From Punica granatum (lineage: Eukaryota > Streptophyta > Magnoliopsida > Myrtales > Lythraceae), in contig NC_045133.1 in assembly GCF_007655135.1 (NCBI RefSeq), positions 25,889,845 through 25,953,844 on the forward strand: a stretch of 64,000 nt of DNA, given 5' to 3'. Below the pieces are notes generated by a model. That model did not search any database, had not been told where the DNA came from, and worked only from the letters and a program-made list of their open reading frames with translations. Each line of letters opens with the position of its first letter. Positions within the stretch are counted from its first letter, which is position 1. Shown piece after piece: positions 25,050-36,838 of this stretch. Position numbers and translations under genes: made by a program.

Positions 25050-25846
25050 GTGATGGGTCAAAATTTTAAAGTGAAATGAACTATTATTAACCAAAAATAT
25101 ATATTTTTAAATGAACAAAGATAATATTAGTATATCCAAGATTGTCTTTTAATTCACCAACACAGTATGATATATATTATACACAAATAATTACTAAATT
25201 GATTCTTAAACAGTCAGTCATCTCTATAACCATATAATAATGGTCAAGTTAACCATTAACTTAGCATCACCTAACATTCATATACTGACTAAATCAAGTT
25301 CTAGCAAACAACACGACTTTCACGGAACAACTTCAAACAACCTCAATAATCATCACATCTATAACAATCAGACCAGACAACAATATACAGCACAACCAAT
25401 CAATATAGTCATAGGGCGCATTTCTTCGCAACAGCGTGATAACTGACATAGTGACCATGCGCCTCGACTTAAATCTCCATTACTCACCTTACCACTTCCT
25501 ATCATCGGGGGCCACCCATTATCAAACCTCCAACCTAACTTCCATTTTATATCCCGCCAGATCAGCGGTTTAGGCGTGCATTTTATATCCCGCCGGTTCA
25601 GTGATATAAACGTCCATTTTGTATCCCACCGGTTCAGCGGTCTAGGCGTCCATTTTATATCCCGCCGGATCAGCGGTCAACCACACCCCCAATCATATTC
25701 CGCTGGGTCTGACAGTCCCATGGCTATATCAAGTAAACAATATCAATATACCCAAGCACAATTCCAATCTTATTATAATTGTATCATACTATCATCATAT
25801 ATCTCATACACAATCACATCACATATTTCAAATCAAAATGAAACAT
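25050..25846. mobile_element. insertion of about 0.8 kb in segmental copy 2, unclassified
   Basis: It is absent between GTTGG and GATGCC in copy 1 (17450). It begins near TGATGGGTCAAAATT and ends near AATGAAACA, so TG...CA termini are possible and a solo LTR is one reading. It contains four direct repeats of about 39 bp at 25550-25690 (TTTTATATCCCGCCGGTTCA-like, each followed by GCGGT or a variant). No coding sequence. Confidence 0.5.
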
Positions 25847-25862
25847 AAGATGCCACCTGATT

Positions 25863-26084
25863 AGATCTGATTAAACCAATCACTCCCCATACAGTGATCA
25901 AACATCAACATTACTAATCACATCAATTTTTGTACTAGATCTGATTAAGCCAATGACCACCCGTACAGTGGTCAAACATCAACAGTACTAATCACATCAA
26001 TTTTTGTACTAGATCTGATTAAGCCAATAACCACCCGTACAGTGATCAAACATCAACATTACTAATCACATCAATTTTTGTAGT
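25863..26084. repeat. three tandem copies of a 74-bp unit
   Basis: AGATCTGATTAA occurs at 25863, 25937 and 26011, exactly 74 bases apart. Each unit runs through CCGTACAGTG-TCAAACATCA to ATCACATCAATTTTTGTA. The unit is the tail of the 165-bp repeat of segmental copy 1, so the same sequence amplified in two different ways. Confidence 0.9.
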
Positions 26085-27093
26085 TAGTAAACCCCATTTA
26101 ACAGCATTAATCAACCACAGGAATCCCAGGAACATTTGCCATTCGTTTGACTTTTCATCCGATTAAGCTAATAATCAAGAAGTCCATTCTAGTCTAATTT
26201 TTCAAACTTCCAAAATAGACTCATCCACAAAAATATCCCTATCTAAACTTCAATATAATTTATTTCAGATTAGCCCCTAACATTTAAAAATTTTCAAAAA
26301 TTCTTCTAAAAAGAGAGAGTGCAGAGAAAAAGTTGTGATGGGGGAAAATGGTGGCCGCCATTGTCTCAGTCAAGATTGCTCTGAGACTGACATCGACCTC
26401 CATTCTGTGTCGGGCTCACACTGTTCGCATATTTCTCCCTCTCTCTAATACGAAGAGAGGAGGGAGGACCCGTGCAGTGCCCAATGCTGACCACCCACCC
26501 TCCAATTACACTCGAGCTTGCCAAGGGCCTCAATAGTTGTACACAAGCTCGACTGTGTGGTGTTTGCTTTGGCCCCCCGCTGCCACTCTCTCACACATTA
26601 AAAAGAGGAAAGAAGGCTCAAGCGCTGGGATCAAGATTAGCTAATGCTGCCATTTTTCTAGGTTGTTTATGACCTTAAAGTTCACCTACAACCTCGACTG
26701 AAATAGCGGTGTCCTTAAGCTTCATCACACCTCTCTCTCTCTCTCTGCATCCTCTCTTTTTAGTGGTTTTCTAGAAGTTTCTTAAGGCATAAAGAGAGAG
26801 GGGAAGACCAAAGTGTTGGGGCTAAAAGCCAACCACCATCTATCCAGTTGATGTCATCGACTTCTCATTTATTAGAAGCGATCTCGGATGAGCGATGGCA
26901 GCCATTGTCCACCTTCCCATGTCCTCACTTCTCTCTTTTTGTTGGGGTGTTTCTAAAAGTAATTAAAAATTAGGGATTATTATGAAACTAAAAAATTTAG
27001 CTTAGGAATTATTTTATAGAGACTAGTTTGGGATAAAATTTCAACAATAAAATTAGATAGGGCAAAAGCTCATAATTGAGTGGATGTGAATAG

Positions 27094-28168
27094 TGTTGAG
27101 ACATACGGAAAATTAGAATAGAAAAGTATTGGTTTATAAAGATTGGCTTTCACAACTTATAATCTCGAGTTTTTGAATTAGAGATGAGCTCAATCACTTA
27201 ACGGCTCAGCGGATATTTTATATGGTATTAGAGCCACAGTTCCACGCGTTCGTATGCTTGCATCACACCAAGCTCAGTATGTCCGAGAGCAATTGAAAGG
27301 GTGCCTTGTCCAAGTGTGGAAGAGGAAGTCCAACTCGAGGTAGTTATGGCCCGAGTTAGGAATGGAGGAGAGCCCGGATTGAGGTAAGTTGTTGAGGGCG
27401 GGCTCTTCAAGTCCACGTGGCACGTGTGTAGGCAAGTGAAAGAGAAAAAAGCCACATGTTACCACGTGCGGCCGAATGTTGAGAAATAAAAGAGTTAATC
27501 CCACATTGATTGGAAAAAGAAAAATAATTGGATTTATATGAAACTTGAGTTCTGCCACTTATAAGCTTGAACTTTTAAGTGGATATCCATATAAGCCTGA
27601 TGAAAATTTAGTAAAAAGAGTCAATCCCACATTGACTAGAGAAAGAAAATAATTGGGTTTATATAAGACTTGGTTTTACCACTTATTAGCGTGAAATTTT
27701 ACGTGGATATGGGCCTAGATCCATGTAAACCCGATGAAAATTTAATATGTTGAGAAGGAAAAAGAGTTAATCCCACATTGATAAGAGAAAGAAAAATAAT
27801 TGGGTTTATATGAGACCTAAGTGCGGAACTCATGGCTAGTGAAGTTTGGGTTTGGAAGTGGAAGTCGGGCTTGTAGTTGGTTTGAACCCCTTCGCCCTTG
27901 TGTGCAAGATGAAGACACTTCGAGGTAGTTAAAGCCCAAGTTCAAAAGAGAGGAGAGCCCAACTCGAGGTAAGTTGTTGAGAACGGGTTCTTCAAGTCCA
28001 CGTAGTACATGTAAGTGAAATTTCAAAGCCTCACATTGCCACGTGAAGGAGGATGTTGAGACATATGGAAAAATAGAATTGAAAAGTATGAGTTTATAAT
28101 AAATTGAGTTTCACAACTTACGAGCTGGAGATGAGCCAATCACATATAGGCCAAATGGATATTTTACA
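27094..28168 (+). mobile_element. chain of TRIM elements (recombined miniature LTR retrotransposons)
   Basis: Outer LTRs: 27094-27222 (TGTTGAGACATACGG...TTTTATA) and 28054-28168 (TGTTGAGACATATGG...TTTTACA). The first is followed at once by TGGTATTAGAGCC, a primer-binding site for tRNA-Met; the second is preceded by the purine tract GTGAAGGAGGA. Flanks AATAG and AATGG match in 4 of 5 bases. Inside are further LTR-like units of another TRIM family starting near 27477, 27618 and 27749 (each with AATCCCACATTGA and ATTGGGTTTATAT or similar), and two related interior segments (27235-27470 and 27830-28050). The order is LTR, interior, LTR, LTR, LTR, interior, LTR. These internal LTRs resemble, in inverted orientation, those at 4274-5337. 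No coding capacity. Confidence 0.75.
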
Positions 28169-28259
28169 AATGGGACATCATCAATCAGCAGAATAACAAT
28201 ACATGTCTAGTTCTTCTTTTTTTTAAGTTAATAGAATCATCCGTCATCCATCCATCCAT

Positions 28260-31090
28260 ATTCATATACATAGTAAAATTGATTCCACTTCGCATTAAAT
28301 AGGGTCATAGTTAGTAAGGTTAAAATGATTTATAATTGTATAACAATAAAATATTTTATTGAATATTAATATATAACTTATATTGAAAATCAATTAATTG
28401 ATCATGTATAGGACTAAACCATAAACTATCGGCAAAGAAATTAAAATATAGAAAATTGAGTATGAAAATGTATAAATCAAATTTGTAAGAGAAATTTCAA
28501 AAAAAAAAACTAAATAAGTTAGTTAGGCCAACTTCATCGAATGTTATTATTCAAAGATTGTTGTGTGAAATTTTAAACAATTTTTTGATATTTTTATGAT
28601 TTTTAAGAAGCAAACTATTTTTGAAATATATATAATTATCATATAATTGAAATAAATGTATGAAAAGATGAAATCCCGTATAATATAAAGATAGAATACT
28701 AAAAATTTGATTAACTTTTCATATAAAAATTTCCCAAAAAATAATAACAAATCACTTAATTTTACGAACTTATGGTCATATAACTAAAATTGACTCCTAT
28801 ATTAATAAATGATCTCTCATTATTGAACGACATTTTAAAAAGTTTTAGAGAGTTGGTTTAACCATATGAATTTCATTTATTTAGTTGGATATTAACCTAA
28901 TTTCTAATATTAGACAAAATTCGCATGTTTAAAAATGGGTAATGAAGTAAATATATATGAACTTATAATAAGGATGTCATCTACAACAAATCTCTATAAT
29001 ATACTTGCTGTTAAATAAATATATAATACAATGCTTACTAATTGGACTATTTGTTGCAAAATATATATTGTACCATGCAAAATTAGTCTAATGTTTAGTT
29101 ATTGTATGAAACTTGAAAAATAATTATTAAAAATATTTTATTGTGTTAAGAAGCCAATATATTTCCATAATTCAGTATATTTGTTACAAAAATGATATAT
29201 ATAAATGTTTCAAGCTCATAAATAAAAATATAATTTTCAAAAAAGTTATGATTTTATAAATGAAAATTATTATGATAAAGCATTATGAACTTAAATTATA
29301 AATAAAATAATAAATAAATTTTAAAAATAAGAATCTTATAAATATTGTTTTGAAAAACGAGCGAAATGAAGTTTTATTCTAATTATTGAACTCGATATAT
29401 GTCAATCTATATTGATAATTGAAAAAATTATGATGATGCATATAAATTGAAATAAGTAGTTTCAAAATATTATTATAGTAATTTCTTGGTATGTGCAAAA
29501 ATAATTAAATTACTCTAACTTTTAACAACAAAATGTTAAGGGAAATATTTGAAATTATATTTAATAATTGAAAATATTTATTATTTTTAATCAGAAAATT
29601 TGCATTTCAAAATGTAAATAATTACGATAAGAAATGGTATAAGAATACATGTAAACGAACTTGTGCAATGCACGTGATAGAAAACTAGTATATATAGTAA
29701 AATTGACATCTCTTTTGATTAAATAGGGTCATAGTTAGTAGGATTAAGATAGTCAACTTGTAATTGTATAACAATGAAATTTTTAATTGGATATTATTAT
29801 TTAACTAATATTAAAAAAATTGTTCAAATGTAGGACTAAACCATAAACTATTGGCATGTGAAAGAAATTAAAATTTATGGAATTGAGTATAAAAATGTAT
29901 AAATCAAATTTGTAAGAGAAATTTTTTTAAAAATACTGAATAAGTTAATTAGTCCAACTTCATCGAAGGAAGATTATTATGTGACACTTTAAACTTTTTT
30001 TTATATATTTTTATGGTTCTTAAGAAACAAATTATTATTAAAATATATATATATAATGAGTTTTTCATATAAAAGATTTTCAAGAAATAATAACAAATCA
30101 CTAATTCTATGAACTTATGGTATATAACTAAAATTGACTCCTATATTAGTAAGTGATCTCCTATTACTGAACAAAATTTTAAAAAAATTAATAAAGTTGA
30201 TTTAATCAAGTGAATTTCATTAAATTTATTAATGTTAACCAAAATTCTATTAAGATTGAAATTGTTATTGTTATTTATGACTCATGATAAAATAAAAAAT
30301 TAAGCAATGATGTAAGAAAATTTGCATATTTGAAAAATGATCGTGAAGTAAATATATAAAATTTACCGCAAGGATGTCATCTACAACAAATCTCTCTAAT
30401 ATGCTTACTACTAAATAAATATATAATGCTCACTAATGGGATTTTTTGTTACAAAACATATATTGAACCATGCAAAACTAGTTTAATTTTATTATTTAAT
30501 TATCGTATAAAACTTAAGTTTAAATATTAACATTTTTTGTGTTAAGAAGCCAATGTGTTTTTCAAAATTCAGAATAATTGTTATAAAAATGATATATAAA
30601 TATTTTAAACTCATAAATAAAAATATGATTATCAAAAAATTAATGGTCTTATGAATGAAAAATATAATGATATGGAGCTTAAACTCATAGATAAAATAAA
30701 AAATAAAATCTTAAAAATTAGAATCTCATAAATATTCTTTAAAAAAATGAGTGAAATGAAGTTTTATGATATTACTAAATAAAATATATGTCAATCTATA
30801 CTGATAATTAATAAGAATATGATGATGCATAACAATTGAAATAAATAGTTTCAAAATAGTATTATAATAATTAACTTGTATGATTGTATGTGTGGTAGCA
30901 TCTAATATACCGGGAATCATTACTCTAATTTTTGACAAAAAATGCTAGGATAAATATTTGAAATTACAATTAATATTTGAAATTTTTTATTATTTTTAAT
31001 CAAAATATTTGTGTTTCAAAAAATATATAATTACAATAAGAAATGGTGTATGAATATATAAAAATTGAACCCATGCAATGGTTTGGACTA
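28260..31090 (+). mobile_element. two head-to-tail Helitron-like AT-rich units
   Basis: Unit 1 (about 28260-29688) and unit 2 (about 29692-31090) are collinear: ATTAAATAGGGTCATAGTTA, GGACTAAACCATAAACTAT, AAATCAAATTTGTAAGAGAA, AAGGATGTCATCTACAACAA and TGCATAT-AATTGAAATAA-TAGTTTC recur in the same order about 1.4 kb apart. Unit 1 ends with ACTTGTGCAATGCACGTG and CTAG at 29685-29688 followed by T, a Helitron-like 3' end. Unit 2 ends in a decayed CCCATGCAATGG. No transposase or Rep/helicase frame is visible, so both are non-autonomous. Family call is moderate; the tandem duplication itself is plain. Confidence 0.65.
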
Positions 31091-31729
31091 AAAATGTGTA
31101 GCATACAAAACGTGTTAGGACTAATTTGCCCAAACTAGAATTTATATAACTAGATTAAAAATCTGGGCAAACTTATAGGGCTTCAGTTGGTTTTTATATA
31201 TTCCACGTACGTATTTTGTTTATAGCTAGGAAAAAATTTCATGCTGTTAATGTACATCGTTACCTGTTAACACTCTGTAACGATTTGGACTAAAATTGTA
31301 TAGGACTCAATTGACAAAAAGGATAAATTTGTAGGACCTTTGCTGTAACTTTCCTTCTAAAAGTGCACACAGGCTGAGAACGAATTTTATTAAATTGACA
31401 AAAAAAAGAACTTTTTGGAAAAAAAAATTCCGTCTGTGTAATGTCTTGCTCCTTCATTTTCTTTTCTCCTATTCTCAATTATGTTCCATAAATTTTTCAT
31501 TATAAAAAAATTAATATGTCCGTAAAAATTAATCATGAATGTGCATGCCGCTTGAACTAGTACCTGTCTTGATAGTATCTATGTTATTGATCATGTCGAG
31601 ATGATCCAACGACAAGGTTGTTATTGTCCAAAAGTGTAAATTCACTATAATGAAAATGATGAGTTCCCAATTAAAACATGAATAACATCACTCTAACTAA
31701 TCTAAATTCAAGCAGAGAATGGGTATTAA
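31091..31729. other. intergenic, no recognisable gene
   Basis: The phrase TTTGGACTAAAA-TGT recurs at 31082 and 31285, suggesting a small repeat relic. Nothing else is supportable. Confidence 0.45.
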
Positions 31730-32765
31730 CTTCCCCACTGCCAATCCATGAAAATCAAGAAGCAATAATCTTCTTCGAAATAGCCTATGAAATTCAGTTG
31801 CCCATCAAAAACGGCACGCAACTCTCACATCGGTGTGAATGATGCGATTGATGCGAGGCGTAGCGGCGTAGCGGTGCCCACCCACCTCAGCCCCCCATTC
31901 GAAAACAAATTGCATTAAGTATATCCTTGCCTCAATTATTTTGAGAGCATTGACAAATGATCAAACATCTAAGGGCTACTGGATACATGTGAATGTGAGT
32001 GTCGTGAGAATTATTGGGCTAGGAGAATTCAATTATTTCTCTTGGTATGTAAATTTTATTTTTTTAGTAAATGTTAGTCGAAATTAAAGAGCTTTTGTTT
32101 TTGAAAAGTTATTAGAAGTCAGGGTGTTCAAGGCAAGAATTTATTCTTCTTTGGTAACGCTTGCCGAAGCTTCACTAAGGATCATTGGGTTCACTCGCTT
32201 GTGTGGACTAATTCTCCTGGCAAATCATTATACTGAGTTGAATTGGCCGAGATAATAGGCAGGCTTGCTGGCCACTTGTTTATTTCGGACTTGTGCATCC
32301 ATATTAGGTGGAAAACTCGAAACGGTTAAATTTCCGAACCGTGAGATGGTTTGAGGTATACTTTGACTACTTAAAACCCAGCCGTCATTTAGTCCCGTGA
32401 TCTCTCAAGGCCGTGGTATAACGCTCTATATCGGTGGGACCGACAAGTAACACATCAAATTACTTGAACCGCTCCATGGCACGTCTAGAATTATTACTTA
32501 TTGCCAATTTGGTGTTTAGACGTATTTGGCGTGAACAGGTACATATAAACATCCAATAACAAACTCTATGGACAGGGTGATTGGTAGAAATTTGACATTA
32601 GATTCGGACTTTGCCCCTCAGTAGGTCGCTTTTCGAGAAAAATGGGTGCCTCCCCGTTTTCGCTCTTTTTTTATAGACCTCTTACATTTTCCTATTCTAG
32701 TTCTAGAGGACCCCATTATTGAATAATGACCAACATGTCAATTAATTACAGCATAAACGGTTTTC
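31730..32765. repeat. 1,036-bp direct repeat, copy 1
   Basis: Nearly identical to 33682-34717, offset 1,952 bp, with roughly a dozen scattered substitutions and compensating single-base indels seen by eye. It starts CTTCCCCACTGCCAATCC and ends CATAAACGGTTTTC. The ends are not TG...CA, no primer-binding site follows it and no purine tract precedes copy 2, so LTR status is not supported. It contains no convincing coding frame. Confidence 0.95.
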
Positions 32766-33681
32766 TATGCGCACCCGAATTTCGTCTCGTCGGGGTATGC
32801 ATGCGCGCGCCTATGCAACGCGGCTTGGGAGTGTCCACCTTCCCGGGGACGCGCGACGGACGCACGTGTGAAGGAGTCGCCACTACCTGTTTACCACCCG
32901 AAGGTCGAGGGCCGGTAAGTCGCCCGGGTCTAGGGGTATGGATACACCTAGTATGCTAAGGCAATGGTCTTGTACGGAACCGAATATTCCGAATTCGGGG
33001 GTTCTATTACGTGTGGGCCTATATCCCACATGCCCTTTCGGTACTCTAACTTGCTAGGCTTGCCATTTTATTTATTTACTGCATGACTTAGGGTTGCACT
33101 CGACTCGCTCGTTTTGACACCGTAAATTCGAAGAGACACTTGAACCGTCCGCTCTCCGACCGGGATTATTACATGAATAAATATACATCATAAACCCTTA
33201 CATTGTTCTCTCAAATAAATAAAGGACAAGCTATAATGACTAAATCCCGGTCGGTTCGCGTTCGGCCATTATTTCACTCATGCTCACCGTATGGTTTGGA
33301 AAAGACCGAAAATTAAATTAAATGCGCACTTGGTGTATGGGGGCATTGGACCCCTTGATCGAAGGTTATGGGCGTTGGACCCAGTGTGAATCGAGTCCTA
33401 AAGGATCGGGTTCGATCCGCATAACAAACAAGTGCAAAAATGTAACAAGCAAGCTCAAATAAACAAACAATGAGGTTTCTTGTTATCGCCGAATTTACGT
33501 GAATTAACTGATTATTAACCGGGGTATGTTGACATACAAATCCTACCTTAAAACAAACAAAAGGGATGTTTAATATTCACTCAACACTAAAAGATCACGA
33601 GCTCAAATATCACCCGCGAGATTTTTTTTTTTTGCCATTTATTTTCCTTTCCGCTATTTCGTACTCTACTATGTCAATAGG
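32766..33681. other. 916-bp spacer between the direct repeats
   Basis: The first 250 bases are unusually GC-rich for this window (GCGCGCGCC, CCCGGGGACGCGCGACGG). It has phrases often met in plant LTR-retroelement interiors, such as GGAGTCGCCACTACC and CGGTAAGTCGCCCGGGTCTA. The frame at 32726-32959 follows this composition and has no family signature. I read the spacer as retroelement-derived, with low confidence. Confidence 0.4.
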
Positions 33682-34717
33682 CTTCCCCACTGCCAATCCA
33701 TGAAAATCAAGAAGCAATAATCTTCTTCGAAATAGCCTATGAAATTCAGTTGCCCATCAAAAACGGCACGCAACTCTCACATCGGTGTGAGTGATGCGAT
33801 TGATGCGAGGCGTAGCGGCGTAGCGGTGCCCACCCACCTCAGCCCCCCATTCGAAAACAAATTGCATTAAATATATCCTTGCCTCAATTATTTTGAGAGC
33901 ATTGACAAATGATCAAACATCTAAGGGCTACTGGATACATGTGAATGTGAGTGTCGTGAGAATTATTGGGCTAGGAGAATTCAATTATTTCTCTTGGTAT
34001 GTAAATTTTATTTTTTTAGTAAATGTTAGCGAAATTAAAGAGCTTTTGTTTTTGAAAAGTTATTAGAAGTCAGGGTGTTCAAGGCAAGAATTTATTCTTC
34101 TTTGGTAACGCTTGCCGAAGCTTCACTAAGGATCATTGGGTTCACTCGCTTGTGTGGACTAATTCTCCTGGCAAATCATTATACTGAGTTGAATTGGCCG
34201 AGATAATAGGCAGGCTTGCTGGCCACTTGTTTATTTCGGACTTGTGCATCCATATTAGGTGGAAAACTCGAAACGGTTAAATTTTCGAACCGTGAGATGG
34301 TTTGAGGTATACTTTGACTACTTAAAACCCAGCCGTCATTTAGTCCCGTGATCTCTCAAGGCCGTGGTATAACGCTCTGTATCGGTGGGATCGACAAGTA
34401 ACACGTCAAATTACTTGAACCGCTCCATGGCACGTCTAGAATTATTACTTGTTGCCAATTTGGTGTTTAGACGTATTTGGCGTGAACAGGTACATATAAA
34501 CATCCAATAACAAACTCTATGGACAGGGTGATTAGGTAGAAATTTGACATTAGATTCGGACTTTGCCCCTCAGTAGGTCGCTTTTCGAGAAAAATGGGTG
34601 CCTCCTCGTTTTCGCCCTTTTTTTATAGACCTCTTACATTTTCCTATTCTAGTTCTAGAAGACCCCATTATTGAATAATGACCAACATGTCAATTAATTA
34701 CAGCATAAACGGTTTTC
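33682..34717. repeat. 1,036-bp direct repeat, copy 2
   Basis: See copy 1 at 31730-32765. Example differences from copy 1: GTGAGTGATGCG for GTGAATGATGCG, CGCTCTGTATCGG for CGCTCTATATCGG, and GATTAGGTAG for GATTGGTAG. After its end the sequence diverges at once (AATACAGTAA). Confidence 0.95.
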
Positions 34718-35022
34718 AATACAGTAATATTCGTTTCTTGATTCGAAATTACGAAGTCAATTGGCATATTCATCAGCTTTTGTACGACGCCACATCATCA
34801 AATTCATTTTTAGAAATAATTGCTTTGATGTAATATAGATATATCTTTTACCATATATTGCATTCTCCTAGTACTTTATTATATGTAATCTTGCTATAAT
34901 ATATTGCTCGTATTTTTGGGACCTGAAATATAATGTATAGGTTCTTCTAATTTTATGTGTGTGGATGTATTGCTTATAGATCAAGGGAAGTTAAAGTACA
35001 TGCAATCTATTTAATTATTACA

Positions 35023-35060
35023 CTAGGGGAAAGTGCCGCCCGGTGCCGCGGGACTACAAT
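35023..35060 (-). mobile_element. Helitron-like 3' end on the minus strand
   Basis: Read on the minus strand, GTCCCGCGGCACCGGGCGGC is followed by ACTTTCCCCTAG and then T. A GC-rich hairpin placed about ten bases before CTAG|T is the plant Helitron terminus. The element would extend to higher coordinates; I could not fix its 5' end. The AT-rich DNA up to about 36180 may belong to it. Confidence 0.5.
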
Positions 35061-36148
35061 TTTTCAACGAATAATATCGTAATCGTAATTTAATTAATGC
35101 TCGATATAACACATAATCTTAATATATATAGTAATAATCGAAGAAGTAAAAGTAAGACTTCTTAATTGTTAGCAAAGTTTTGGACTTCTTATATGTTACG
35201 TGGTACAAACACGAATATTTCTTTATCCTCTATCCAAAATTTGTTTTTAATAGCTGCAAAGTCTTTCTCTTTTTTAATTTCATTAGGTTAGGTTAGTTTG
35301 CTCAACCAATTTTCGTCAGAATATTAAAATATGAGAAGAATTTATCTGATGTCCTTAAAAAGAAGAAAATCGTTATAATATGCCAGGACTTGTTATATAG
35401 TCAGAAAAGTGTTATAGAAAAATTATAAATTATACCGTAATTACAATATGATTAGTGACTGAAATTTATGATGAGAAAACGTAAAGACAAAATACGATTA
35501 CAAGATAAAAGTTTATAATAGCAAGAGAGAAACTTATTACAACTCATTACCAAAAAATAATTATCAAGGAATAAAACTGTACAAAGAATTTTTTTTTCTT
35601 GTGCAAGTTAATCTTTTTCTATTTCATTGTTATGATGTGTGGAATATTCTTCTGTCAATGCCATATTTAGTTATCTAAAAGAACCAGTTTTTGCGATATC
35701 TATTGCCATTTCATATTCCCTTTGTTAGCAATTTAGTAGAGTAACTTTTTAGAAATATTCATGAATCTATATGTTTTATTACTTCTGATAATAATTAAGG
35801 TAATTTCTTTTTTGATAAGATTACTTTTTACAAATATCTTTTATATTTCACCCACGCAAGCATGATTGCTCATCTAATTTTTTGAAGTGAAAAGTTACAC
35901 CGTTAATCCCTTATCCCGTATAGTGATAATATATATTAATCTTATTTATATTACATTTAAAACTAATATACAAGAAAAGGGACAGAGTACTAAGTTCTCA
36001 TTTAAACGAGAACTTAGTACTATAATGTATCTAAAGGTTCCAGGCTCAATTCTTGTAATGTGTCTACTCATGACCTTTAGTTAGGTTTTCGATTTTCTTT
36101 ACTAAGTTCATTAGCCCCGCTGAACTGTAAAATACTAATCCAATCATG

Positions 36149-36186
<38 letters not shown>

Positions 36187-36468
36187 TATTATATAGGGAG
36201 AAAGACATTTTGGTGTAACTTTTACTTTTAAAAATACCCGTATTTGATATACTCTAAATTATATAAGCTATCAAAATGAAATTACATTATTAAAATCACA
36301 AAAATAACTACATGCTACTTTCCCAGTTATCTCACTTCTCACTCGGTCTCCCCGCATCCTCATCGTCAATAACCTCCAACTTTGTCATTCCTCCTCTTCG
36401 TTTTCTTTTCCAATTCAAAACTTCAGTTCAAATATGTGTTTTTTTTCTTAATTTCATATTATAATCAA
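35061..36468. other. AT-rich intergenic DNA with a TA microsatellite
   Basis: A TA run occupies about 36153-36186. It is followed by TACTATTATATAGGGAGAAA, which resembles the Helitron-like 5' end at 37379 and may be a second, decayed one. A self-complementary GAACTTAGTACT / AGTACTAAGTTC pair lies at about 35985-36020. No gene. Confidence 0.5.
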
Positions 36469-36829
36469 GGGTAAATTACAAAAAAAAAAACCCAAGTTTT
36501 GTAAAATGTCTCAATTTTGTCCTAAATTTTGTTTTGTAACAAAAAAAACCATAAGTTTTCTAAAATGTCTAAAAAATGACCTCCGTTATAACTTCCGTCA
36601 ATTTTTGCTACTGATGTTGGGTCCCTTTGACAGTCCACATAGGTCACACGTAGGCTAATGGGTCCCTTTAACGGTCCACATAGGTCACACATAGGCAAAA
36701 ATTGACGGAAGTTATAACGGAGGTTATTTTTTAGACATTTTAGAAAATTTATGGTTTTTTTTTACAAAACAAAATTTAGGAGAAAACTGAGACATTTTAC
36801 AAAATTTGGGTTTTTTTTGTAATTTACCC
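36469..36829. mobile_element. MULE-type foldback MITE with 9-bp target duplication
   Basis: The ends are GGGTAAATTACAAAAAA and its inverse TTTTTTGTAATTTACCC. The arms stay complementary for roughly 150 bp each (TTTTGTAAAATGTCTCA, CTAAAATGTCTAAAAA, CGTTATAACTTCCGTCAATT). The loop carries a near-duplicate GGGTCCCTTT-AC-GTCCACATAG. The element is flanked by perfect TATAATCAA copies at 36460-36468 and 36830-36838. A 9-bp duplication with long inverted arms is characteristic of Mutator-like elements. It has no coding capacity. Confidence 0.9.
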
Positions 36830-36838
36830 TATAATCAA

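Larger units (their letters stand above)
23605..27060. repeat. segmental duplication, copy 2
   Basis: Collinear with 15995-18735 (see its landmarks) and directly upstream of gene B. It is about 0.7 kb longer, mainly because of an insertion at about 25050-25846 absent from copy 1. It also has a private 74-bp triplication at 25863-26084. Neither copy contains a recognisable gene. Many substitutions and small indels separate the copies, so the duplication is old. Confidence 0.85.

Noticed and set aside
25863..26084. CRISPR-like regular repeat
   Set aside because: The three 74-bp units are contiguous tandem copies without spacers, in a plant nuclear context.
32726..32959. 77-codon GC-rich frame
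   Set aside because: Composition follows the GC-rich spacer; no motif, no conserved start context, and its beginning lies in the direct repeat.
31730..34717. Reading the 1,036-bp direct repeats as LTRs of a retrotransposon
   Set aside because: No TG...CA ends, no tRNA primer-binding site after copy 1, no purine tract before copy 2, and flanks do not form a target duplication.
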